Notes under the pieces: model-generated
What the model was told of the DNA's origin: nothing
What the model saw: the letters and a program-made list of their open reading frames with translations, nothing else
Database searches by the model: none
From: Saccharina japonica
Lineage: Eukaryota; Sar; Phaeophyceae; Laminariales; Laminariaceae
NCBI GenBank assembly: GCA_008828725.1
Contig: MEHQ01001000.1
Coordinates: 501,453 to 565,452 of the forward strand
DNA: 64,000 nt
Reading direction: 5' to 3'
Part shown: positions 11,901-25,151 of the stretch, piece by piece
Numbering within the stretch: position 1 is the first letter of the stretch
How the letters are laid out: each line of letters starts with the position of its first letter
Translations under genes and position numbers: made by a program

Positions 11901-14900
11901 AGTGCCTTGACTGCCTGTGAAAGCGTGCAAGCCATATACTGTAGCACGCAAAAAATGGTGGCATAGACCCTCGCGAGAAGCGAGTGTCTCACCTCCTCTT
12001 CCTCGTACACACCAACGGTGTCTCCCCCGTCGTGCACGGCAGGCTCGGCTACAGCAGAACGAAGTGTCCGCGCCCGTGATCTCGACCCGCCCGTGCAGAG
12101 TAAAGAACACGCCTTGAGTGCAAAACACAAACGGAGGGGCACGCATTAACCAGGCAATTAGGTGAAAACGGGTCAACACATGCAACTGTTCGCGGCCGCT
12201 CAGTCCGATTCTGGAAACATTTGCCAGTACCGACAGTACCGGTACAACCAAAACGCACCCACGCGCACGGTTGCATGAGCGTTATCGAAAACAATCTGAG
12301 AAGTTGCCAAGCAACTTTGCACAAAGTCTGCACATACCGCCGAGTCACCGCAACCGCTAGTATGTACATACCACTATAGTTAGAAGCGTGTCCACAGAAA
12401 AAGGCCCCGGAAGCACAAAATTCCAACTAACCAGTGCACCGGATGTTTCCAGCAGGCAGGCTCGGTCGCTGTCACGCCCCATGACGAGGATACCGTCGAG
12501 GTTGGAGCCTACAAATTCGGCGCAGAAGTTGACCAATGCAGGAGCGTCGAGTGCGTCAGCATACGCAAGCAACGACGCGGCGTTGCGCAAATCCACTTCT
12601 CGTGCTAACACGATCTCGCAGTGCTGTTTGAGGGTGAGCGGCTCCAACGCTCCTGACGAGTTTCTGGTCAGGATCCCTCCCAGCGCACGATCTGGACCTT
12701 CCGGTCGTCTCACTGCCTCCTCGTCGTCGTCGCCATCTAGTTCCGAGTCCACTTCTCCCTCGTTATCGCTGTCATCGTCAGCGTTGAATCGCGCAGCACT
12801 TGGTCGCGAACACGTAGTGGCCGAAGAGGCATCGTGTGGGAGAGAAGGGCAGGACACCTGCAGGAGCACCATGGTATGGTTGGGAGCTGCCGCCACCGAT
12901 GCAACCTGGGAAAAGAAGGCGTGGGGAGTCGCGACGATCAACGAAAAAACACCACACAAGCGCAGCGCACAAGTTCGACGGCTTGACACACGCTACCAAC
13001 AGTACTAACTCACGGCTTTCCATACCTGGATACTTATGGCGAATCGGGGGGTAGCTCACCTTTTTCAGGCTGGACACTCGTTTGGCCACTGGCTGCCACC
13101 GGTTATCGCCATGCCCTAAAGCTCCACCCTCCTCGCCGTCAGTTCCCCAGGTGTATAGATCGCCAGTGTCAGTGACGACACACGAATGCTGGTCGGAAGC
13201 CGAGACGTGTACAGCATTTCCCCCGCAATTTTCCGGCAACATCGCTGCCACCAGTCTCGGTCCGCGGGGGGTCCTTGTCTCTCGCGGGTCCAGGCCTGCC
13301 ACACCACAAACGTGAGCAGTGTGCACACACCAATCCAATCTGTAACATCGCTGCCATGTAAAGTATTTAGCGGTAACCAGCCCAAATTGTTCGGCAATCC
13401 GAGCGCGAAGGGGTTCGCAAAGTTATTCAACTATTAATATTCACATTATGACGTATATAGCATGGCCTAACCCGCCCTTTAATCGCAACCGCAAGATTTG
13501 CCCTTATTCCTCTCCGTGGACTTTGCGAATCTCTCCAAATTTGGCGTTGATCTATAAAGATTTCTGCTGCTGCTGCACATTGCTACAAAAAATACAAGGG
13601 CCCTCCGCACCTAAGTTGTCCGCCCCGAAGCCCCAGGTGAACACCTGACCCACACACGAAAGCGCCAGATTGTGGTTTTTCGCTGCGGCGACATCCGTAA
13701 TGTTGACTCTGTCATCGTGGGTCTGCCATCGAGAAGACGAGCCAACGTCACGAACGCTGTTGAAGTTGACGCGGCTAGGCACGTGACTCCCGTGCCCCCA
13801 TTGGTAGACCTCATTCACAGCTCGAAGGCCTGCACCTCGATCAGCGCCACGTGTCACCACCACGGTACTTCGAGCAGAAGCCGAGACCTTCGCGGCGAAA
13901 CAGAAATCGCACGATTCAAGCGACACCGGAACCGCAAGGCGGAGGCGGTTGTTTCACCGATTATTGATAACGTCTTTCACCGATTATTCATAGTATTGGC
14001 CCCCTTACCGGCAGTGGGATTCGATTTGCTCACCGAGTTCACTACAACAACACAGTTAGTGAATGATAAACACAATACTATTTAATTAATGATAATTGAT
14101 GTATACGTCGGAGGCTGATCCAAGTTACTTCCATATTATACTACAGTAACTCCAGCGAAACCATATAACCCAAACAAAACGAATAACCGGCTTCGCCGAA
14201 ATATAGTTAACCTCAACTGAACTTCCGCCCCGATTGACAGCTCTAGAAAGCACTGGTACGTAGGAGTATACAAGTGCCGCCTTGAAGCGGACATCAATTG
14301 CTTAAAATCTGCTGTACCCTGGCCCCTGGTATCGTGAAATCGCGACGTTTACAGCACGCCTCCGGGAAAAAAAGCAGGTCTGCGCTGAGAGACTCCACGC
14401 CAGGCGGCGACACCAATTCGACAAAAAAAATAATGTGCAAAGGACAAAACCAGCGCCGAAGTACATACCATACCATTTATTGACCATGGCAAACAATGGC
14501 GTCTCAGCTTACCTTAGTCACATGTCGCCCCACCCCTCCAGAACCACGTGAAGCGCCGTTGACAAGGTAACCGACTACCCGTGGCGAACACGCCTGGTTG
14601 ATGCCCGCCAAACCCAGTTGGCCGTGATTGTTGCGACCCCACGTGTAGCACTTGCAATAGAGACGGGAAGATTGTCGGGGGAAGCGATATTCGCAGAAGC
14701 GCTATTACTATTATAGCAGTATATTTCCACGTTATTTTCATGGTATATTTATGATTGCCCGCATTCCTTTCCGACCGGTCGTTGAGGATTTCAATGATGA
14801 TTGGCGTGTTTATGCTACAAATAGAGATGGTCTGTCATTCCTCCTACGAGTATAACTTCGACGCCTACGAGCCGGGTTCGGAGCAACCAACTATATAATG

Positions 14901-17900
14901 TTAACATATTAACATCAATATTATTGTTACATTATTATATACTCAAGTATACGAGTACCAGGTAGAAAACAAGCTATAAAAATACCGATGGTGTCATTTA
15001 TAGCCGTTTTCGCGTACTGCTGAAGACTATGCGTAGCCGTCGAAAAAAAAACGTCGTGGAGAGGCACGGCGGTGTTAGGCACAACCACAACCATCGCACC
15101 CTGATGGCACCACAGCATGGCACTATTATACTATAATACTATCATAATTTAGAAACATAATTTACTGGAATGAATAGAGCTTATTAGCTCTATATTAACA
15201 TTGTATTAATAGCGTGCAGCGTAGCGTAGACACTCACCGTCCCCGCGCTAGTGACAGCCGCCGTGTGCTCTGTCCCCGTAGCCACTCCGACTACCGACAT
15301 CTTCCGCAACCCTTCCACACGCTTCGGCGAAAGTCGCTCACTAGATCCACTGGACCCACTCGATCCTGACCCGTGGCCCAGCTGGCACATATCCGAAAAG
15401 ATAATAGCGCAAGACGGCAAGAGAATTACACAGATCTTAGAACGTACTGGTAGCAAATATTACCATGGGTGCTATTTTAATGCAGCAGTGTAGTAATAGG
15501 TTATTATACTACTCTGGGCGGGAATATATAGGACCATTCGCACATCAAGACGAAGACCAATCGGTCCTTATATTTACGCCCAGAGTGGTATCCTGGTATC
15601 CTGTCGTACAGCAGTAGTACCTGAAACAAAGGAACAAAGATGTAGGTGTAGCGGCATTGGCATAATTTTTTTTTTGTCATGCTTTTTATTTGGTTGCTTG
15701 ATTATTGATTTGCTTCAGTATATTTACTTTTTATTATTTTTTCTTTTCGCTTTTTTCTTTTTTCTCTTTTTTTCTCTTGCATGCACCTGGATTGCTAGCA
15801 GGGTAGGTCTTGCCTGTCGTATATGGCGTTGCATTGTCTGCTCTGCTTACTGCACTGAGTGTAGTATCTCTGTGTCGTAGTTTTGTGACCACAGAACGGG
15901 TACCTTTTTAGGATGAAGAATCGGCACGGACACTGGGTGTGCTGGATGTCGACGGGTAGAAAGGAAGGTTTAATGTGAAGAACACACACACACACACTTA
16001 CACTGCGATCGGGGCCGTGTAGTGTGGTCCGTCCTTCCTCGCCCACTGCACTGCATGCGTGACGGGAGGTGGGGTCCACAAGTCTTGATTGAGGTTATGT
16101 TATGCCCACGTTGGGATACACGAACGGGTCGAAAAGACGAACGACGAATGCAAGAGTCGCCTCACGCTCTCACCAGAATTTACAGCTGTTACCAGTACGA
16201 GTACTACAGCAGTATAATAGCAGTATATACTGCAAACAAGACCGAACCCTAATTACAAATACGAGTACAGCAGCAGTAGTACGAGCACGATTTTGTCCCC
16301 CAAGCGTGTGCTACACTTCTAAAAAAAACCTTTACGCAATTTACCTGGCCGAAGCGGTCGCGTCCCCAAGTGTAAAGCTCTCCCTCGGCTGTGAGCGCCG
16401 CGGTGTGCGTTTCCGAGGCGGCCACGTCCCTTACCCTTTGGCTGGCTAGGCCTTCCACCTTGGTCGGGAGCATGCAAACCTCCTCGTTGCCGTGCCCGAG
16501 GCGACCGCTTCGACCATGCCCCCAAGTGAACAGGTGCCCGCACGAGGTCACGGCCGCCGAGTGGAACCTGAGTATCATCATGTCATATTCACCGCCAGGA
16601 TGTTTGTAAATATATTGTGAAAAATATACTGCTGTCGTTCACGAAAGGTATTCTCGTCCATCCTCCGTCGTGATGAACCAAATTTCGCAGAAACTACTGC
16701 TGTTTACGTAGGTATGAATAGCATGCATACATACCTCGTAACTCCAAGTGAGATGCAGATACGATATGCGCTGCAGATGCAGCAAGTATTTTGCTCGGAA
16801 CAAACTCAAGCGAAAGAGTCCACGATTTACGTACGAGTGAGGACGGCGGTCGAATCGATCAAAAACGTCTGTGCCGAAGACGTGTCTCAATTCGTAACCT
16901 GCCGTCCCGCACGCTGCTGCTTGCTGTACGAGTGTTGCAGTAGTGTTGCACTAGTGTTGGCACGACGACGACGACGACTCACTTGGAAGCAGCTACCCGC
17001 ACAACCTTGAGATTCGCCAAAGCTTCCACCCGTCTCGGCTGGACCACGTTGGTCTTGCCAAAGGAGTCGTACCCGAGAGTGAAGTCAGCCGTTCCAAAGC
17101 TGAAAACGTCACCTCCTTGGCCAATCTCTCGCGCAGCTCTGAGCTTTGGCCGTAACTCAAGCGACAATATGTCCAATGGAGTGTTGCCATCGCCATCGCC
17201 AAGGCCGTCTGCCCGTCGGCGAGAGCTTGTTGCTCGGCCGCTGGCAGGGTTGGAGCAGATGGAACTAATCGACTCCGACCGATTGGTACGAGAGCGGGGT
17301 TTCTTGGTGCAGTCTCGGTCTGCCGGTTGATCTCGCCCACCATCTAGGAGGGCTCCTGCTTGCAGAAGTAGAAGCGACAGGCGGATGTGCCCAAAATAAA
17401 GACTCCGATGCAGCGGGGTCCACCCCGACTCCCAGTCCTTGACGTGGATGTCAGCACCGGCGTCGAGGAGGGCCTGCGTTGGCATTGGACCAATGGGGGC
17501 TCTTATCTCTCACGTATCATACCTACGAGTATACTCGTACTTGCTTGGCAGATTGAAGGCAAAATCAATAGATTCGGCTCGTATGCTCAACGTAAAAACG
17601 TGCCAACAACAGAGACTCAGGCGGAGCAGATGGCCAATCCTTGGAGTTGTGGCCTGAATACGGTGTTGCTGTTGGTATGGTGTGGCGTGACTGACCTGTG
17701 GCGCGCCCACCGAGAAGATGGGGCTCTTTACTCGACAACAGCAATATCACGGTGAGTTCACCGATATGAGCAAGTGCGGGGTGAACAACGTGAACACACG
17801 TGTACCGGTATGTTCGGAAGTTTGAAGTTTAAAAGCCAATTTGAGATACGAACGACGACACAACGACACAACGACACACACACGCACAGCCTGCGCCGAT

Positions 17901-18092
17901 ACGCGTACGGAGTGATATAATGGAGCACGTGCGTATACCTACCTTTGCGACCCGCTCCAGGCCTCGAGACGCAGCCAGAAGCAATGGCGTCTCGCCGAGG
18001 TCGTTCTTTGAATCGACGCTGACGCCATCTAGGAGGAGCTCTTGCAGTTTTTCTATATCCTCCTTCAAGGTGTAGCTCCAGATGTTCTCCAT
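8929..18092 (-). CDS. IBTK: IBTK-like ankyrin/RCC1 protein with zinc finger
   Basis: Fourteen exons: 18092-17943, 17473-16983, 16567-16345, 15381-15238, 14650-14513, 13887-13611, 13295-13060, 12905-12432, 12112-11993, 11809-11639, 11265-10960, 10672-10578, 10423-10054, 9849-8929. All phases agree, giving 1371 residues (human IBTK has 1353). Residues 1-110 hold ankyrin repeats with DWESGWTPLHRSLYFGHI, close to human DKESGWTALHRSIFYGHI. RCC1 repeats follow at about 150-550 (FTWGHGRSGRLGHG, CYTWGRNNHGQLG). Next come an acidic stretch, a BACK-like helical region (LKQHCEIVLAREVDLRN) and a basic LKKKIARIAELE segment. A zinc finger CEVC-x12-H-x5-H follows at about 922-944. The tail has KSFHQIIEEEE and SFEGIVQQQ, like the human C terminus. 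Human IBTK binds Bruton kinase and acts as a CUL3 adaptor; a ubiquitin-adaptor role here is inferred. A canonical BTB fold was not seen. Confidence 0.88.
11587..11631. repeat. ACACAAGGTA tandem repeat beside a splice donor
   Basis: Four near-perfect copies of a 10-bp unit (AAGGTAACAC) lie 8 bp inside intron 10 of the IBTK gene, directly after the donor GTAGGA on the minus strand. On the transcribed strand they read TTACCTTGTG, so they offer no competing GT donor in the right context. Confidence 0.7.
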
Positions 18093-19600
18093 CTAGCAGG
18101 GTATTATTCACGAACGGGCTACTGCGTCTGTGGTAACGCTCGTCTACGAGAGTGTCATCCAAGTGGTCTGCTACCTGGACTAGCGTGGGTGGCTTTTGCA
18201 CTGCAGATGAGTGCATACCGAGAGGGGCACCGGTTGGGTACCCATGCAAAAAACGCGCAAACAAATTTGTGGAAACCTCGCCATCGGCGATCCTTGACGA
18301 CCTGGACTGTTTCCCACATTCTGTAGTTTCTGCTTGGCTGCTGGACAGCTATATATACAAGTCGGAGTAGCGATACCTCCAGCTTTCAGAAGAGCTGAAG
18401 AAGTGAAGAAGGCTCTCTTCTTTTTCTGAGCTTTGTTGTGCCAGAGGGTAGCAATCAAGACCAAGCGGAGTGTGGCAGATTCGTTGAACGGGCGCAAAAA
18501 TGCAGGTCAGTCATCAGAGCGACGTTGCAACGTTGTATACGTACGGACGAACACGACAGACAGCAGCAATATGTTGATGCCACGTATTTGTATCATACGA
18601 GACACAGAATGGGAGGGACAGGTGATGCGTGATGAGTGCTCCGTCTTTCTTCACGCGTGGACGCGTCGAGCAATCGCCAACAATAGAGTCATAGGTATGC
18701 TCGAGATTCGACGTGCTTCCTCCGGGCAACGAACCTTCTTCAACTTTGTCGCAAGCGCGATGGCTGTTTTGCTGTTTTGATTTTTGAGTCAAAACATCCT
18801 GAAACATCCTGAAACATCTTGTATTTACGTTCGTACGAGCACACGAGCACTTCAGTTCTGAAGTATGTTCGTACTTAAGCCGCACTTGCTCGTACTCGTA
18901 TGTACATACTCGTAGCTCGGACAGGGTCTCCTGTAATACCCTGCGGGTAGTAAGTACGCACCAGTGTATGTCTACAAGGAGTAATGTGCCATAAAAAAAA
19001 AAGCAAAGAAGTTTTTGAATTTCTTCCTGTGGGTTCGTATGATATCTGATCATACATACCGGTATGATACGAATCTCCGCACAACAGCAGTCAGTATATA
19101 GATCTGGCACATACTTGTCACTCGATCACCCGTTTCCTGCAGCAGTACAGCAGGCAGTAGTGGTGGTCCCTCTATAGTGCTGGTGTGGCCAGCGCGCCAG
19201 CCAACAATGCCGGCACTGTCTGTAGCGGCAACCGGCACTACTCCGCACACTACAACAGCAGTGCCGGCCCTCTCACAAGAAACCATAAACCGGGCTCAGG
19301 CTGACGTTCTTATTCTATTGATAGGCGCGCGCGAAAGCACACTTTCTCAAGTTGCACTTTCTTATTTTGGTCCCCGAGAAGACGTTTTATCTTGGTAGCA
19401 TTATTACCCAATGAATGGTGCCTTGGGCCCAGACCAGCAACAGGAAGGGATCAACTATTCATAAGCACTGACTGGAATGAGAGCTTTCTTATTTTTTTCA
19501 CAAGTTTAGGCTGACGTTCTTTTGAGTTACTTTCTTATGAGCGGACCGGTACTGCTGTACCACACTGGCAACGTTGTGAACCGATAACCGAAAGACGTTT
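18093..19600. other. Upstream region of IBTK gene, no gene seen
   Basis: Likely promoter and 5' region of the IBTK gene. A TATATATA-type box lies at 18348-18358, about 260 bp upstream of the ATG, its position fitting either strand. The longest open frames (18433-18780 on plus, 18514-19110 on minus) overlap each other and show no domain. No exon can be supported. Confidence 0.4.
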
Positions 19601-19611
19601 TTTTTCCCTGT

Positions 19612-20090
19612 GCTGCAGGTTACAAGTACGTGTGTCTGCCCGTACCGTCTGACGCAGCAGACGCGGGTACTACAGGAAGGTCGCTTGACACCGTTCGTTC
19701 ATGTCGTCACATTATGCCAGCACGTCGACACCGAACCCTTCGAAATGTTGACCATTAGGCTAGTTTCGACGAAAAAACGGCCGAGAAATGTTCGGTTCGG
19801 TTTCAGTCTTTTCCGGTTTAAAACCGAAAAAAACCCGGGAAAACCGACCGACATTTTTGGTGAAAAACCGTAGCTGTTGTTTGCTGCGGGTTACAAGTAT
19901 CATACGTGTGTCGTCACATTATGCCAACACAAGGACACCGAAACCTTCGATTTGTTGACCATTTGGCTGGTTTCGCCGAAAACCCAACCGAGAAAAATGT
20001 TTGTTTCGGTTTTTAACCGAAAACCCCCCCGAAAAACCGACCGACTTTTTCGGTGAAAAAACGAAAACCGACCGAGCCCATTTTCATTGT
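19612..20090 (+). repeat. Imperfect tandem duplication of about 200-260 bp
   Basis: Unit 1 (19612-19872) and unit 2 (19880-20090) both start GGTTACAAGTA. Both continue through GTCACATTATGCCA, a GACCATT stretch and a block rich in ACCGACCGA and GGTTTT. Unit 1 carries about 65 extra bases after the first 20. Unit 2 carries TCATA inserted at the TA of AAGTACGTGTG. No coding function is seen. Confidence 0.7.
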
Positions 20091-20479
20091 CGGTTCATAA
20101 CACTGCACATTGGTGAATCCCATCTGTGCCAAGCGATTCCACAGGCACTAGGTATGATACTACAGTAGGTGCAGCATAACGAGCGTACGTGCGATTACTT
20201 GTACGACTTGTATGAAAGGTCTACAGAGTAGTACTTGCTGTTATAATACCTGGGTATTATTCACGTACCAGGTATTGTATACTGAGAGTTTGGTATTGGG
20301 AAACAGCAGCATCCTATTGGATGGAGATGTTGAAGTGGTGTGTTGTCAGTTGTCAGACTGTCAGCCACCCCGGTGGAAATATGCCTGCCACGAAATGTTT
20401 GGTTCTTGATCTATTCCAGATCAGTCCGTCCGATGGGATACGCCCGCGATAACATTATGCATTTGTACTTTTGTGCTTC

Positions 20480-20567
20480 TTAACCCCTTAAGAACTGGTC
20501 CCCCGAATTTGGGGACAAACTGCTTAGAATTAGTGTGGGACATTTTTTTCAGTTCTGAATGGGTTAA
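20480..20567. mobile_element. TTAA-flanked 85-bp MITE, copy 1
   Basis: Bounded by TTAA on both sides, with inverted ends CCCCTTAAGAACTGG and CAGTTCTGAATGGG. Copies occur at 33415-33504, 45201-45280 and 53350-53431. TTAA target duplication and CCC...GGG termini are hallmarks of piggyBac transposons. The element is too short to code, so it would depend on a transposase elsewhere. Confidence 0.75.
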
Positions 20568-20834
20568 CAACTTCTCTATACGCGTATATCGCTGGATAAT
20601 ATATTTTTCTTCTACTTCTTCTGTCTTGGTTCTTTGCTCTACTTCTCCGTCCGACCCTGCTTCCATGGCCTCATGCTACGGCCCCCGTGAGCCTGGCCAC
20701 CCCAGCACTACTACTAGTAGTACAGTGCTCCATTATCGTAGCGGGCAATCGACACCATACAGGCTATATAGACTATAAAGGCTATAGAGGCTATAGAGGG
20801 ACCACTATGACACTATGACGTACTGGCTGACTGT

Positions 20835-21000
20835 ATTATTTAATCGACGTTGGAGGTCAGAAGCATGGGTTCAAATCCCTCCTTCTCTTTTTACTATTTT
20901 TTTTTGTTGGGTGGGGCAAGTGGGTGGGTGAGTGGGTGGGTTGGTGGGTGGGTGGGTAAGTGGATTGGTAGTGGGTGAGGTTGGGTGGAGGTTGGGTAGG
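20835..21000 (+). mobile_element. SINE-C copy 1, tRNA-like head
   Basis: A tRNA 3' half (GGAGGTCAGAAGCATGGG followed by a B box GGTTCAAATCC) is followed by CTCCTTCTC, a T run and a GGGT-rich tail. The same order occurs at 21610-21835. The 5' part of the head is degraded here. Confidence 0.6.
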
Positions 21001-21609
21001 TAATTATTTAATACCGCTTTTTTACGTACTTACATATTATAGCATAGTACAACATAGTAGTGATGGCAATGACGGTGTCCAAACGGCTCTTCACCAGCTA
21101 TCATGCTATCATGTATACCTGCTATCATGTATACCTGGTACGATGTGTATTTTGTATTTACGCCTGTTTGAGTGTACGAAGTACGAGGTAGCTTTTTAAC
21201 ACCGGTTGCTGCTAAACGCACGCCAGGCGACCAGACGCGGCCGCGCGACCGTCCTACGCCCCCCTCCGCCTCATACGCATAATGTATACCTGGTATTTTT
21301 TTGAACAGAAACAAATCGGGGGAAAAAACGAAAAAAACAAAATCGGAAAAAGGTGTGAAAACGATCGACCAAAATTCGAAGCAGAATCGAACAAGAGTTG
21401 AAAATCAGAAAGACATTTTGAAAAAACGAAACACGAACGCCCCCCCCCACACTGCAACACTGCAACACTGCAGGCCCCCGTGTCCCCGGCGAAAGAAAGG
21501 GCGCCGCCGTCACACTCGGCGAGCGGGCACAATGGAAAGGTACCCTCCCGGGGTTTAGGAATAATCACATAAACACATAATCACTACCGCCTAATGTATG
21601 TTTTCTTTT

Positions 21610-21835
21610 TGGTCAGCGATACGTAGAGCGCTTGACTTTGGAGGTCAGAAGCGTGGGTTGAATTTCCCTCCTTCTCTGTTTTTTTTTCTTGTATTTGGGA
21701 TGGGGTGAATGGGTGGGTGAGTGGGTGGGTAAGTAGGTGGGTGGGTGGCTATGGGTGGATTGGTAATGGGTGAGTTGGTGGGCGGTTGGGTACGTTGGTG
21801 GGTGGGTGGGTGGGTGGGTGGGTGTGGATGGGTGG
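21610..21835 (+). mobile_element. SINE-C copy 2 next to haemoglobin start
   Basis: A better preserved tRNA-like head (A-box-like GCGATACGTAGAGCGC, anticodon-loop-like TTTGGAG, B-box-like GGGTTGAATTTCC) is followed by CCTCCTTCTC, a T run and a long GGGTGGGT array. It ends about 125 bp before the first possible haemoglobin ATG, so it lies in that gene's 5' region. Confidence 0.6.
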
Positions 21836-21958
21836 CCGTATTACGTAACGTAACAGTTATTTTTAGCCCACTGGTGTTACAACGTATCACTCGTATGTAT
21901 ACTACAAAAGACTCAACATTGTTGTCTCCTTGTTTGCTTCGCTGTTGTCGCGTTATGT

Positions 21959-24900
21959 ATGGCTGTTGTCATCGCCATGCAGGCACTAACCGCCTGCGCT
22001 TACGCGGGAAGCGGCATAACCCGAGAGGAGAGCGTGGCGTTGGACAAGGTTGATCTTTACGAGCGACTTGGTCCGGATACAATTCAGCGAATATCCTCGG
22101 AGTTTTATACCAGGTAATAAGAAGAGACCGAAGAGTATGTACGTACGGCTGCGCTACTGGTCCTGATGATGTACTGGTACGATACAGCCAGAAGTCTAAT
22201 TACGTACGGTTTTTTTTTTCCCCCCATCCCATTTATAATCTTCGCCCTTGTTTTCTCTCTCCCGTTTAGTCGTAACTCAGATCCGGGGTCACTAAGTAGG
22301 CTCTTCTCCCCCCTCCCCACTACGGTACGTGCCTTGCATTTTTATCGCGAGAGAAAACATTCCAGCACTTTCTTCCCTCGTCGACTTGCGTCGGATTCCG
22401 CCTACCCACGCCACGAAGGTGCTCTCAGCAATTGGTTCCTTTTGATTTAAAAAAAAAAAGTCAAAATCTCACCACGGTGGGATTTGAACTCGGGTACTAA
22501 TGCTATTAATAATAGCCTTTGAAGCTGACCACTAGTCTACCGGGGCGACCGCTACGAGTACTAATTTTTCAACGAAATGCTCTCCGTAGAGCTTACCAGG
22601 TACCAAATGTGTTTATCATATAATACGTACAGCAGTAGTGTCTGACAACTGACTATTAATAATGTTTGGGTGCGAAGACCGGGCGGGGAGCGGGGAGAAG
22701 TCTGCAAAGAAAACGGAAACCGGCCCAAATACCCCGTGTACTGGTACCCATGAAGAGACGGGAAAACTACAGGAATACACGTGGAAAGAGTAGATAGGAA
22801 GTATTTAGATATATTACACATCGTACTGTAGTTGCAGGTCCAGTGATTGCGGAAATTGCTGCTCGACTTTTGCGCGAAACATGAAAAAGCCGTCTTCCAT
22901 ACTGAAATTAGAGTAGGGCACACGCTGCCTCACTAGGGTCTCTGTCTCGAGAAGCCCACGTGTTCGTCCGTCTAAATAGAGGTTCTCAAGCGGTGACGCG
23001 CACTACGAGTATGTGTGTGTTGTCTTCACATTAAACCCGTAATTTTCCCCATCTACATCAGTACACCCAGTGTCTGTCCTGATTCCTAATCCTAGAGAGA
23101 AACAAATTCTGTGGTCACAGACTGTGAGACAGAGAAAAACCAAAACAAAATAAACGCCAATGAATGGGTAAAGCAAGTGAAATGCCAACGTACCGGGTAC
23201 GAGAACACAACGAAACGAGCCAAACCAAAAAAAAGAACGAAAATACAATAAAAAAATGAGTTATGAAATGAAACATAATACAAATTACGCAAGGAGACAG
23301 AAGCGCCCCTAGAAGCAAAGCATATAATACGTGCCCAAAACTGTATACCGTACATATTATACTAGGTAAGTAACTGTAGTTTGTATATACCGTACATATT
23401 ATACTGGTATTGCGTAGGGTATATACTTACGGATGGAATGGCGGAAGCAAAGTCGTTCGTTTGGCCCTACTGCCGTCTGCCGCCACTCGTGTACCCTCTG
23501 TATGATATGGCCTTAGTAATTGACACTTGATGTTTGAGAGTTGAGAGTTGGAAGTTGAGACCACCCTGCCCCGAAGAGTTTGATATTGCTCGGAAGGGCC
23601 TAAAGTACCCCAGTTGAGGTTACTGGTCGCCATTTGATGGTGCGCCAGGCTGCCGTACCCCCACCCACCCACCCACCCACGCTGTTCATCTCTCGTCCCC
23701 CCCAACACGACAGGGTGTTCAATGACGAGCAGTGGTTCAGGTCTATATTCTCGGCGTCGACGAAGGGTGAAGCCATTCGGAACCAGGTATGATAGATAAT
23801 TTGTTAACTATGAGTATAATAATGGCATCGATAAATATCAGTTTGAGATTGAAGTCAGCAAGTACGAATGTAATGGTTGTAATGGTGGCGGGGGGGTAAC
23901 ATTCTTGGTGATGACATCCTCCCCTTCCCTATGTACTTATGTATCTATATCATTAATAACAATTACCAAACCACCGTTTCCAAAGGCGACTATTAATACT
24001 GTACACTACGGTACACTCACAACAATGTACTATTCACGTTTAGGTTAATATATCAGCAAGATATCATTCGACTTACATCTGGGGTAAAGTACAGAAGACG
24101 GGGGACTTTTAAAGTAAATAGTACCGTCAGCACAGATGTAAATACATACACATGGTACCTGGTAGTCTTGTCGGTCCTTTTTTCAGTCACAAAGTCGGTC
24201 GTCCCAATGGTCTAGTGGTAACCTCAAACACTTCTAAGAGTCGATGTCCGGAGTTCGAATCTCACGTGGGTCGGACTTTTGAGTTTATTTGCAAAAATAA
24301 ATAAAAAACGGAATCAACTGCTGAGAGCGCCTATTATAGTAGCGTGGGTAGGCACAATTCGATGCGAGTCGACGAGGGAAGAAAAAGCTGAAGTCTTCTC
24401 GCGATAAAAATGCAAGGGACGAACCGTAGTGGGGGAGGAAGGAGAGGAGCCTACTTTGTAACCCCAGATCTGAGTTACGACTAGGAAGGAGAAAGGAAGG
24501 GCGAAGATAATAAAAGGGATGGACAAAAAAGAAATCACCGGAATTTCGTCATACAAAAGCTCCCATGGGTAGACTATGGGTAGACTATTACTAGAGTATA
24601 TAGGGTATATAGGGTTAAGGGTATACCACTCTGTACCGAAATATAAGCACCTTTTGTACATCAATATTCAATAAAAGGTGCTTATATTGCGGGACAGAGT
24701 GGTATAGGGTTGGTAAAGCTCCTATGGGTAGCGTACGGGCCGGGGCTTGGGTTGGGGATAGGAAGAGAACCGGCCTTGTTGCAGTTTCTGCTTTGTATTA
24801 ATTAATGATTGATTAATGACTTCATCTCTGCAGCCCGTGAAGGGTTTACAAGTTCACGAATATACACACACGTGAGATGCTCTGCGCGTCTAACATCATC

Positions 24901-25111
24901 ATAAGGTAACGTGGTAACGATATCCCGTGTTCGCGTCGCTGCTGTTGTGCAGGGAGATTTCTTGGTCGAGCGACTTGGAGGGCCGAAGCTTTACACGCAG
25001 CGCAAGGGGAAGCACTACCGTCTCATAGCCAGACATTCTCCGTACGACCTGAACCCCCGATCTGCCGCTCGGTGGCTCGAGGTATGATACTGATGATGAT
25101 GCTGATGATGC

Positions 25112-25151
<40 letters not shown>

